From an uncultured Parabacteroides sp. (GTDB lineage Bacteria; Bacteroidota; Bacteroidia; Bacteroidales; Tannerellaceae): DNA of 64,000 nucleotides. The DNA lies in the NCBI GenBank assembly GCA_944325335.1, contig CALUZR010000007.1, positions 26,084-90,083 on the forward strand, in the 5' to 3' direction. Under the pieces are notes generated by a model. The model saw only the letters and a program-made list of their open reading frames with translations, ran no database searches and had not been told where the DNA came from. Below are positions 46,971-55,270 of the stretch, piece after piece. Made by a program: the position numbers and the translations under genes. How positions within the stretch are numbered: the first letter of the stretch is position 1; each line of letters starts with the position of its first letter.

Positions 46971-47210
46971 ATGAGTTTTTTGACGCCCTGGTCTTCGCAG
47001 AAGAGGGCGTTAGTTTGAATAGAACTTTTTATTACATTATTAATACTAATGTATCGTCTCGGCGGCTTTCACAAGGGGCGTTCGACTCAATTATTAATTA
47101 ACAATCTATTTATTGTTATGAACTAATTCTATTTTAATGAAGAATGAGGAATTTAGAATGAAGAATCTTTGGTTCGCACCGCCAATTCTTCATTCTTCAT
47201 TCTTAATTCT

Positions 47211-50200
47211 TTATTTTACCACTACCTTGAACGATTCGCCGTCTACCGATACCACTGCGATACCAGCCGGAACTGCGATTGTCTCGTTGTCGCTGTTAAC
47301 CGTTTCGTTAGCAACTACCTTACCGAGGATAGTAGCGATTACAACATTCTTGCCTTCTGCACCCTTGATGATCACTGCACCGTCAGTAGCAACTACGCTA
47401 ACTGCGCCTTCTGCTGTGATTTCTTCGTTTGCTGTAGCAGAAGCATCTTTGTCAAGAGTTTCCATTGTGAAACGAGCACCCTGGTTGATGAATTCGCCTG
47501 TTGTTTCGTTAGCGTCTGTGTAATCACCAGCTGCGAACCAAGCGTCAGTGCTATCACCTGTGTTGTGGTTACCATTTTGATTCTTGTACTTAGCCAATAC
47601 TGGAACACCGTTCAGAATCTTAACCCAAGCACCTGTGAACGAACCAACCTGAGAGTATCCCTTAATACCTGCAGGAGCATCGTTAGATTCAATCATGAAG
47701 CTATTTATATCATCACCTACGTTTCTCAAAGAGAATGCAGCGTTGTTGTGCTTGCCATCCAGCGTAACGATCGTGTAAATCTTACCTTCCTGTTCTTTAG
47801 CCAATGAATCCGGGCAGATATACATACCTGAACCATCCTCAGCAGCCATCTTCAAGCTTTCCAATGTGCGACCGTTAGTCAATACATACAAGCTATCACC
47901 ACGATGAACAGCCTCTACAAAACCTAAGCGAGTGTAACCGTTGCTCTTATACTTGTCTGCATTGTGCAACTTGTTAATCATCGCATCGTAGATAGAGTCA
48001 TTGAAGTTGATCAAGAAACGACCTTCCACATAACCCGGATAAGCTACGGCATGGTCGCAAGACGGGTTGATACCATGATTACCGTGTCCATCTTTGTTGC
48101 AATAAGTGTAAGCCGGAACGCTGTCAGCAGCTACTGCGAACAAGTACTGCGGCATTACTGCAGAAGATTTAGCTACCTTATCAACATAGAAACCTTCGTT
48201 AGAAGTCAAACCAGTCTTGTTTTCGATACCTAAGTAGTTCATACCATTTTGTGTATCTTCGAACAAGAACTCGTTGCTCTGTTCGTCAGTACCGATGATG
48301 TTGATTACTTTTTCGTCGTTGTTAATCAAATCAGCGTATTCAGTGCTCAAGTCACGATACAATCTGTTTTCTGCTGGAACCAAAGCGAACACACTTGTAG
48401 TTGTTTCGCACAAATCAGCAATCTTAGCGTCCAAAGAAATTTCTTCGATAGCTAACTTACCATCAACTTCAGATTGAGATACCGTACGTTTAACTAAGAT
48501 CTGATCCTTTTCAGGATTGTAACCATCTACCTCATCATTATTCTTATAATAGAATACAAAGTAGTTACCAAATTTATCTAAGTTGGTATCTGCAATTATC
48601 CATTGTTGAGACTCTTTATCGTAAACCCAACCATCTTCATAGCTCAAGCCCTTCAATTCATCCTTAGAAGCAGCATTAACCTGAACATAAGCCGGAGCAT
48701 TAATGATTGCATAACCATGAGTGCCATCCAAACAGTTGTTCTCCTTCAAGGTAACAATAGCAAAATTCAAGTGCTTTTCAGTATCTTTGATATCCTCTTC
48801 AGAAGCAATAACATACTTATGTTGGTTGTCGATAGCTACGAACATGTGGTCGTTATCGATGTTGTTATCATCTTTAACTTTGATCTTGTAGAATGTTCTA
48901 TCAAGACGCTGTACGTTTGCTATTTCACTCGGATAACCATAAGCCTGTTCATCTACATATTTGAAACTGTAAGTTCCTGTCGGCTCATAATCCCAAGCAG
49001 CTGTATTCTCATTCCAAACGTTTGCTGAATCAGGTACAGGAACCCAACCTTCCGAACGGAACAATTCAAATTCAAGACCTTCGTTGTCTAACTGCAACTG
49101 ATTGTCCTCACCAACACCCAAGAAGTTAGAGACAGCCATATTAGACATGTGCTGGAACTTGAACACATTGTTTCTCAGTTCATCTTCTGTTGCATTGAAG
49201 TAACCTAATGTAGTTTGCGGATCAACAGCGTTGAACTTAACTGTATCAGCTGCGTTATAGAACAAACGTCCGTGATTGTTTACAGATTCCTGAGAAGGCC
49301 ATCCAGCAGGGAATGCATAATGACGATAGTCGATTGTGTACATCTTACCGTCACCCGTTGTATAGAGCTGACCTTCGAATACCGGAGTCATAGAACCAGC
49401 CAAACCGTTGAATTCGCGGTTCCAGATCTTAACTACAGGATTATCATTGTTGTTTACATCATCACCGTCCAAGCAAGGTTGCTGTTCAACAACCCACTGA
49501 GTAGCAGGCATGTGTGTAAAGTCTTGTTGACCTTCTTCTTCGATGTCATAAACAACGTGACCCTTCATATCTTCAACGATATAAGCACCATCCACACGAT
49601 GTTCAGTCTGAGTTGTTGCAGCACCCGGATTAACCAAGTTCATGAAATACAAGCCATGACCTATTGTTGCACGTTGTAATGCTGTATATTCATTGTCGAA
49701 TTCAAGACGCAAGCCCATAGCTGCTTGGTAAGCTTCAGTGCCTTCAACTCCACTATTAGTTACATAAGCAGGATTGTTGTCGTCTGGGTTTGCAGAAGTA
49801 TCAAACTTGCAAGCAGCAGCCCATTTAGCGGCAAATGCATCTGCACTTTCCTTATGGCCTGAACCAACAGTTAATAAGTTTGCATAATCACCATCACTTG
49901 CATCATTTACAGTCATCAAAGCAACCGGCACACCAGCAGCTTTGTTATACATGCTGTTGTAGTCATCCGAATTAGATGAGCTATAAGAAGTATCATAAGC
50001 CTTAGCAGCATTTACTGTATTCATGAAGTCTGTTGCAAGAACAGATGATTTAGCCAAGTGAGTTTGTTCGAACGGAAGTTTTGCAGCCATTTCCGTACCA
50101 TCCATACGAGAAGCATTCAACGGCTCCAATACCAAGCTATCATTTGTAGCATAGTAAGTAACCTTCCACAAATAACGTGCTTCCAGTGGGTCAGGCACAT

Positions 50201-51626
50201 TTGTATGGTCATCAGCCACATATCTCTTTTCGTAAACTCTCTTAGCATCTTTAGTTCCCCAATCGCCTTTGTCAGTAGCATCAATATGTGCATACGGCTG
50301 AGTAACTACTTGCAAACCATTGTAAGCACCGTTCGGTGTATTTTCGTGGTTATGTTCGTGAACATACAGATAATTATAAACTTCATCTTCTGTTCCTTCT
50401 GTCGTTGTCGGAGTAGTTGATTCGAACAATACATTATAACCAGCATACGGATTTTCGTCAGCAGACATGCCTGTTTCACCTACTGTACCACCCCAATGTG
50501 TACGTTCCAAATTTTCATAACCACTTTCAACAGCAGTAAACTCACCAGCAAATGGATTAGCGCCATCTGCAATGTTCAACTCCGTCTTTTTACCAGCCTG
50601 ATAAACTGTAAACTTCGTAGATTTACCCAATTTATCTGCTGCATTCTCTGCATCGTTCCAACCGTTATCGCCATAAGTACGGATATGATTCTTGAAAGTC
50701 AGTAATGAACCGTCAGCATCAATCATTGTATTGATCTCTTCCGCGTTCAATACCTTAGCACCAGCAACTACCGGCTTGATAGCAATAACATTAGCCATCT
50801 CTTTCAAGAAATCTTCAGCATTAGCTTTTGAATCCTTAACTGGAATAATAGCAAAGCCGTTAGCAGCAGAACCATCCAGTCCATTTTCACTCAATGCGTC
50901 AGCCACACGATCATAATTTGCATCGTATGTATATCTTTCAGAATCATCTGTTGATGTGTAGCCATCCTTAACAGCTCTCAAAGCCATCACTGAGTCAGTC
51001 GGATTATGGAAATAAGAAACGACCTTCTTATAACCTAATTCATTCTCAGTTTGGTCTTCTGTATCGTACCAAGCCCAATGATCGATGCAACCGCCCATTA
51101 AGCCGTTGTTCTCATAATCCCAACCGAAATTAGCTCTTGCGGCATCTGTAGGATCTGGGGCTGTAGGAATTTCATACTTATAAGAACCATCGTCTTGTTT
51201 AACGCGTTGCAAAGCATTCGTATGATCAAAAGTCAACAGATAACCTGTTTCCTTATTTTCATACGTGTAAACACGACCATTAGCTGAACGGTCTATCACT
51301 TTAATTTTCCACAAAGAGTGAGTCAACGTAGCATTTGTAATCTTCTGTGCAGTCAGATAAATCTTACCTGTCGAATAATCACGTTCTGCCGTCAAGACAA
51401 ATGTACCATCAGTTTCTTTTAGGCCTAATGTAGCAGGATCAACTTCCAACTGATAGTAGTACTCTTGGTTAATCTTGTTCACAGGAGACAGATTTACATC
51501 CAAAGCAGCAGCTTTTACCAAACGAGAGCGATAGAAATCACTCTGCGCCGGACTGTACTGAGCCACTGCAGAAAGTGAACCCGCGAGCAGGAAGCCCGCG
51601 CAAAGCGTAAGTACTTTTTTGTTCAT
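47211..51626 (-). CDS. DUF6383-type secreted surface protein, copy 3
   Basis: This 1471-residue protein, the longest of the three, has signal peptide MNKKVLTLCAGFLLAGSLSAVAQ. The N-terminal part contains repeated beta-rich blocks without a recognised family. Shared blocks include GRFLINFNDSIYDAM and HGNHGINPSCDHAVAYPG (resembling the HGFAVTPPCEHAKPVSY block of copy 1). The C-terminal module is nearly the same as in copy 2 (AVSVVATDGAVIIKGAEGKNVVIATILGKV). It probably competes with or complements the other surface proteins; the role is inferred. Expression starts at 52022-52029 through the structured leader. Confidence 0.85.
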   Translation of the reverse strand: MNKKVLTLCAGFLLAGSLSAVAQYSPAQSDFYRSRLVKAAALDVNLSPVNKINQEYYYQLEVDPATLGLKETDGTFVLTAERDYSTGKIYLTAQKITNATLTHSLWKIKVIDRSANGRVYTYENKETGYLLTFDHTNALQRVKQDDGSYKYEIPTAPDPTDAARANFGWDYENNGLMGGCIDHWAWYDTEDQTENELGYKKVVSYFHNPTDSVMALRAVKDGYTSTDDSERYTYDANYDRVADALSENGLDGSAANGFAIIPVKDSKANAEDFLKEMANVIAIKPVVAGAKVLNAEEINTMIDADGSLLTFKNHIRTYGDNGWNDAENAADKLGKSTKFTVYQAGKKTELNIADGANPFAGEFTAVESGYENLERTHWGGTVGETGMSADENPYAGYNVLFESTTPTTTEGTEDEVYNYLYVHEHNHENTPNGAYNGLQVVTQPYAHIDATDKGDWGTKDAKRVYEKRYVADDHTNVPDPLEARYLWKVTYYATNDSLVLEPLNASRMDGTEMAAKLPFEQTHLAKSSVLATDFMNTVNAAKAYDTSYSSSNSDDYNSMYNKAAGVPVALMTVNDASDGDYANLLTVGSGHKESADAFAAKWAAACKFDTSANPDDNNPAYVTNSGVEGTEAYQAAMGLRLEFDNEYTALQRATIGHGLYFMNLVNPGAATTQTEHRVDGAYIVEDMKGHVVYDIEEEGQQDFTHMPATQWVVEQQPCLDGDDVNNNDNPVVKIWNREFNGLAGSMTPVFEGQLYTTGDGKMYTIDYRHYAFPAGWPSQESVNNHGRLFYNAADTVKFNAVDPQTTLGYFNATEDELRNNVFKFQHMSNMAVSNFLGVGEDNQLQLDNEGLEFELFRSEGWVPVPDSANVWNENTAAWDYEPTGTYSFKYVDEQAYGYPSEIANVQRLDRTFYKIKVKDDNNIDNDHMFVAIDNQHKYVIASEEDIKDTEKHLNFAIVTLKENNCLDGTHGYAIINAPAYVQVNAASKDELKGLSYEDGWVYDKESQQWIIADTNLDKFGNYFVFYYKNNDEVDGYNPEKDQILVKRTVSQSEVDGKLAIEEISLDAKIADLCETTTSVFALVPAENRLYRDLSTEYADLINNDEKVINIIGTDEQSNEFLFEDTQNGMNYLGIENKTGLTSNEGFYVDKVAKSSAVMPQYLFAVAADSVPAYTYCNKDGHGNHGINPSCDHAVAYPGYVEGRFLINFNDSIYDAMINKLHNADKYKSNGYTRLGFVEAVHRGDSLYVLTNGRTLESLKMAAEDGSGMYICPDSLAKEQEGKIYTIVTLDGKHNNAAFSLRNVGDDINSFMIESNDAPAGIKGYSQVGSFTGAWVKILNGVPVLAKYKNQNGNHNTGDSTDAWFAAGDYTDANETTGEFINQGARFTMETLDKDASATANEEITAEGAVSVVATDGAVIIKGAEGKNVVIATILGKVVANETVNSDNETIAVPAGIAVVSVDGESFKVVVK

Positions 51627-52021
51627 AAAACATTAAATTTAGTTTGTAAATAAATTAGTTAATAAAATCTTCAGTTCTTAGATTTTACGAAGTGCAACAA
51701 ACCAAAGTTGTTTATGAACACGCATAAAAAACGCGGGCTTATTGTTTATTATTTACTTTGAGGTTCTGACAAAACCCGTTCATCAATAATAGAACAACAG
51801 CCCGCGCCTATACGATTGACTATAACCTCTCCCTGAAGTTCCAGATAAAAGGAGACGCAGTTATAATATTGTACCCGTACTTAGCGCAAGCATTTACTGT
51901 CCATTATCCCGATGAACTTAAAATTTGTCAGATTTCAAAGTAGGAATAATCTTCGTAAAATGCTTACAATAATTTTCGTCCGATTCCCTAAGTCGGAACG
52001 CTCTCCGATGCGGAATCGATG
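51627..52021 (-). ncRNA. Long structured 5' leader of DUF6383 copy 3
   Basis: About 390 nt from the promoter at 52022-52029 to the ATG. Stem P1 is at 51982-52017. P2 is formed by the same AAGCATTTTAC and GTAAATGCTT arms as in copy 2. P3 at 51731-51808 is again closed by GCGCGGGCT/AGCCCGCG. Parts between the stems differ from the other leader, so the stems are what is conserved. Confidence 0.7.
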
Positions 52022-52029
52022 CAAAGGTA
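52022..52029 (-). promoter_or_regulatory. Promoter of DUF6383 copy 3
   Basis: TACCTTTG on the minus strand, with the surrounding ~110 bp nearly identical to the promoter region at 22150-22261. Confidence 0.8.
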
Positions 52030-52162
52030 AGGAGTAAAAATGAAATAGCAAGAAAAAAAGGAAGAAATTTTCAGGTTCTTATCCGAAAGTAGGGGATTTA
52101 AGTACAAAAGGGCGGGGTTTGGAGGATGAAACGGGAAATTTGCCCCATTTGCTTCGGAAGGT

Positions 52163-52636
52163 TTACTTTTGTACTGGAAGCCGAAGTATCGGCACAATCC
52201 TTACATGCTTTTGCGCCAATCTTCTGCTTTGCGGCGTATGGGGCAAGATGTTGTATTTTCCTGACGGAACCCAATAAAAGGTGTTGCTGGCCGCCATACG
52301 TTTCAAAGCGGGAGCTTTCTCCTTGAGCCAATTCGTCAACCACTCCGCCTTTTTGATCATTTCATCTACATTGCTTGTATTCGCCGGATGTACTTCCAGG
52401 AAATAGGCTTCGGCATCATAACCTATGGCATAATCCCAACGGGAATCCTCCGGATACAATGCTTTCGTACAAGCATCTATATCTACGCTGCCTTCCAGCT
52501 TACGCGTGTCTTCCGCCTTCACGGCTTTCGCATTGGCGCCCAAAGCTTGCAAACCGCTCCGAAAACCTGCCTGAATCTCCGGTACGGACTCGACAGCTTG
52601 CCTGAAGAGATTCTTGTTTTCCCCTTTAGTTCCCAT
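52163..52636 (-). CDS. Small partner protein 3 of an AAA-ATPase pair (possible nuclease-like)
   Basis: This 157-residue soluble protein contains SRWDYAIGYDAEAYFLEVHPANTSNVDEMIKK, which resembles the Asp ... Glu-x-x core of PD-(D/E)XK-like folds but has His where Lys is usual; the similarity is weak. A basic tail (RRLAQKHVRIVPILRLPVQK) follows. Its start overlaps the ATPase 3 stop by 11 nt. It is unlike partners 1 and 2. Function not known; a toxin or nuclease effector is the inference. Confidence 0.7.
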   Translation of the reverse strand: MGTKGENKNLFRQAVESVPEIQAGFRSGLQALGANAKAVKAEDTRKLEGSVDIDACTKALYPEDSRWDYAIGYDAEAYFLEVHPANTSNVDEMIKKAEWLTNWLKEKAPALKRMAASNTFYWVPSGKYNILPHTPQSRRLAQKHVRIVPILRLPVQK

Positions 52637-53795
52637 ACCGACTGACTATTTCTGAAGATTTACCGGCAAAGCTCGACAATCCGCCCCATTCCGATATATC
52701 TACATCATCGCTAAAAGCATCCAAGGTGGATATATCCGTAAATACGACACCTTTGTCTTTTTTAGGTGCGGCATAATGTACTTTAATAGACTTCTTTTGC
52801 AAACCGTCAAACAAACCGGCTGCTGAAGTATTGACACGAATATCAAACAATTCGCACAACGCCTTTTTGAACGGTTCTTCACCCAGTGATTGAATTTGAT
52901 TGAAAGCCCAGACAAACTCTAAGAAAGTGGTAGAATGGGTCGAAATGATGACTTTATAGCCGCTTTGCATCAATTCAATGATTTCGAGCAATACCGATTG
53001 GATGGCACGCGGATGAAGCCCCATTTCAGGTTCTTCGATAATGACCCATTGATAATCCTCTTTGTTGACCACTTGCGTAGGCGGGCCAGACAAGCAATAG
53101 ATGGCCAGCAACAACGGCATGAACTCCTTCTGCCCCGCGCTCCAAGCCATAAAAGGGATTTTCAGATTGTCGACTTCCAATTTCATCTTCCGCTGCTCGC
53201 CTGTTGTATCCATTACCACCTTCGCGTCATGGAATATGGTATGGTTAATCGAGTTTTTCACCCCACCCTTAAGCCTATTCCGCAAGGGGAACAACACGTT
53301 CGGATTTCCTAAACCACCTTGCATAAACAGGCGCAACGTCTCGCTAAACCGGCGCAATACATAAGGAGTAGAAATATCAAACTCCATAAAATTCTTCGGA
53401 CGCCCGTCCGCAATGCTGAATATCCGTTGTGCCGGCACATAAAATACCGCTTCCTTCTGCATTTCAAAAGCCTTTTGCTTGGCAATCGTCTTCAGCAAAT
53501 CTTGAGGCGAAAACGGAATGCCGCCCCAAGACACTTGCGTATTTTCCTTAAACAACCCAGACAAACCCTCCCCAAAATAACACTCCAAAATATTTTTAGC
53601 ATCTGTCTTGCTCAAAATATAATTATAATTCCGAAGAGTTGATATAATATGCTGTTTGTCTATCAAAAGTTTAAACAATTCCAAAGAAAGGCTTTTCCCA
53701 CTGGCTTGTGTGCCAATCAGAATCGTCAAATCTCCGAACTTTATTTGCGCACCTTTTATAGGCCCAAAGTTTTGTATTACCAACTCCATATTCAA
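52626..53795 (-). CDS. AAA15/OLD-like ABC-type ATPase 3
   Basis: This 389-residue ATPase has Walker A GTQASGKS at 28-35, signature SAGQKE at 219-224, Walker B VIIEEPEMGLHP at 251-262 and H-loop THSTTFL at 286-292. The N-terminus IQNFGPIKGAQIKFGDLT matches the other two ATPases in layout, but the sequence is diverged. It ends within the start of partner 3, so the two genes are coupled. Transcribed from TATCTTTG at 53816-53823. Placed in mirror position to ATPase pair 2 relative to the DUF6383 leaders. Confidence 0.85.
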   Translation of the reverse strand: MNMELVIQNFGPIKGAQIKFGDLTILIGTQASGKSLSLELFKLLIDKQHIISTLRNYNYILSKTDAKNILECYFGEGLSGLFKENTQVSWGGIPFSPQDLLKTIAKQKAFEMQKEAVFYVPAQRIFSIADGRPKNFMEFDISTPYVLRRFSETLRLFMQGGLGNPNVLFPLRNRLKGGVKNSINHTIFHDAKVVMDTTGEQRKMKLEVDNLKIPFMAWSAGQKEFMPLLLAIYCLSGPPTQVVNKEDYQWVIIEEPEMGLHPRAIQSVLLEIIELMQSGYKVIISTHSTTFLEFVWAFNQIQSLGEEPFKKALCELFDIRVNTSAAGLFDGLQKKSIKVHYAAPKKDKGVVFTDISTLDAFSDDVDISEWGGLSSFAGKSSEIVSRYGN

Positions 53796-53815
53796 TAATT
53801 ATATATACCGTTTTG

Positions 53816-53823
53816 CAAAGATA
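53816..53823 (-). promoter_or_regulatory. -7 box of ATPase pair 3
   Basis: TATCTTTG on the minus strand, 21 nt upstream of the ATG at 53795. Confidence 0.7.
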
Positions 53824-53913
53824 ATGCTTACCAAGCAAAATCTTTCCATTTGTTGGAACAAAATGCAAGCGATTTTAAATAGGCGTTAAGAATAGCGGAA
53901 ACCTAAAGGAATA

Positions 53914-53963
53914 AAAACACGGAGACATCGAGTAAATCTCTGTGTCTCCGAGCCTCCGTGTTT
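53914..53963. repeat. Hairpin related to 12092-12161
   Basis: AAACACGGAG.. and ..CTCCGTGTTT form the outer stem, with an inner GGAGACA/TGTCTCC-type pairing. It sits just past the 3' end of the Rpn-family gene and may serve as its terminator. Confidence 0.6.
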
Positions 53964-53971
53964 ATATATTA

Positions 53972-54862
53972 TTATAACAACTTTATCTCCGCTTCGGTGA
54001 GGCCGGAACAGATGGCAATCGTTTGGATGGGCAAGCCTTGTTGCTTCATTTGCTTGGCAACACGACGTTTTTCTTCGTATATGCCTTGGTCAACACCCAT
54101 TTGAATACCCACCTGCTTTCCTTTCTCGAAACCCTTCTTTTCTCCATTTTCAACGGCCGTATCATAAATATTCTTGCTATCCCGGTAAATCTTCAGGGCA
54201 TATAAGTATTGGTCAAGCTCCTCTTTCGTGTAGCTCGCCAAACGACCGGCCTGAAGGAATTTCGTGAATTTCGAATCCTTCGCAAAAGGAAAGTATACTG
54301 CATTTACGTCCATATCTTCCATATTTTTAATCAAGTACAACCATAACTCACTGTCGTCTACACATTCCGTCGGGAACTTGTTGAACTTCGGAAGTTCAAT
54401 GAAGATGTCGCGCACCTTCGGATTATAAATTTCACCCGAATCCAAATCTGTGATTCCGACATCCGTCCGGTACTTATCCATCGGCTTGTCTTTGTGCAAC
54501 ACGAAGTTCAACAAGTAGATGCTTACCACCGGTAGGATTTCAAACTTCCACGCTTCGCCCCGTTCGCCTTGCTGCACCACGCACATGCAATCATAATACA
54601 ATGCCCTGTCCTTAAAGAATTTCTGTTCGGCATATTGCATCTCGACAATGAAATGTGCCCCATGTTCATCCGTACAATACACATCGATCAATACTTTTCT
54701 TTGTCGCGGACTGGGCGGCAACCATTCCGGATTCCGGGGTTCCACCTTCTTCACGACACGTTCGCCGCGAAGCATGTCATTCAAGAAAGCGCACAACTGT
54801 TCCCTATCTGAAAACGCTTTCTTAAAGCTGTAATCCAGCTTCATATCTACGTATCCTGCCAT
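53972..54862 (-). CDS. Rpn-family PD-(D/E)XK nuclease / putative transposase
   Basis: 296 residues from MAGYVDMKLDYSFKKAFSDREQL. The PDDEXK_2 core shows YVDMKLDYSFKKAF, RKVLIDVYCTDEHGAHFIVEMQYAEQKFFKDRALYY (Asp ... Glu-x-Gln catalytic set). A coiled tail (KKGFEKGKQVGIQMGVDQGIYEEKRRVAKQM) ends in the usual AEIKLL. Rpn proteins nick DNA and promote recA-independent recombination; many carry a small internal start. The open frame continues to 54946, but the promoter TACCTTTG at 54905-54912 lies inside that extension, so the start at 54862 is chosen. Confidence 0.88.
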   Translation of the reverse strand: MAGYVDMKLDYSFKKAFSDREQLCAFLNDMLRGERVVKKVEPRNPEWLPPSPRQRKVLIDVYCTDEHGAHFIVEMQYAEQKFFKDRALYYDCMCVVQQGERGEAWKFEILPVVSIYLLNFVLHKDKPMDKYRTDVGITDLDSGEIYNPKVRDIFIELPKFNKFPTECVDDSELWLYLIKNMEDMDVNAVYFPFAKDSKFTKFLQAGRLASYTKEELDQYLYALKIYRDSKNIYDTAVENGEKKGFEKGKQVGIQMGVDQGIYEEKRRVAKQMKQQGLPIQTIAICSGLTEAEIKLL

Positions 54863-54904
54863 AGCTAAGGATTTTTTATTTGTTCCGCCAATAGTAGCGT
54901 ATCG

Positions 54905-54912
54905 CAAAGGTA
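54905..54912 (-). promoter_or_regulatory. -7 box that fixes the Rpn gene start
   Basis: TACCTTTG on the minus strand, about 43 nt upstream of the ATG at 54862. Confidence 0.7.
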
Positions 54913-54919
54913 CGAACTT

Positions 54920-55250
54920 ATTTTTATATACATCATTTATTTCCAAACTTATCTTTCGCCTTTCTTCTAACTATTTGTGATATAAAGAGAAATGGTGAAG
55001 CGCCTCTTTCTTTCACACTACATCATCGTGCCCTTTGTGTACATTTTGTGTACACTGTTCACAAAGGTGTGAAGCGTGTTCACAAAATGAGACGATTCAC
55101 AGGATCTCGTTCAGTATAAGCCTTATAGAAGAAAGGTGAAAGATAAGTTTGGAAATTACTATGGTATATATAACGAGATTTATGCCTATAATCGCGTCCC
55201 TTTATAACTATAATCGTTGGAATTCACGGCGTGAATCCCAACGATTATAA
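54920..55250. mobile_element. MITE-like palindromic element, copy 2 (inverted)
   Basis: Reverse complement of the element at 19905-20250, with TIRs TTATTTCCAAACTTATCTTT near 54937-54956 and AAAGATAAGTTTGGAAATTA near 55139-55158. The inner GTTCACAAA palindromes are centred at about 55055 and 55076 (21 bp apart). It ends next to nadB on one side and the Rpn promoter on the other. No coding capacity. Confidence 0.7.
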
Positions 55251-55270
55251 CTCTATTTTTGCAGAAGGAT

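Noticed and set aside
54863..54946. N-terminal extension of the Rpn-family protein
   Set aside because: It contains the -7 box, so it would precede the transcription start.
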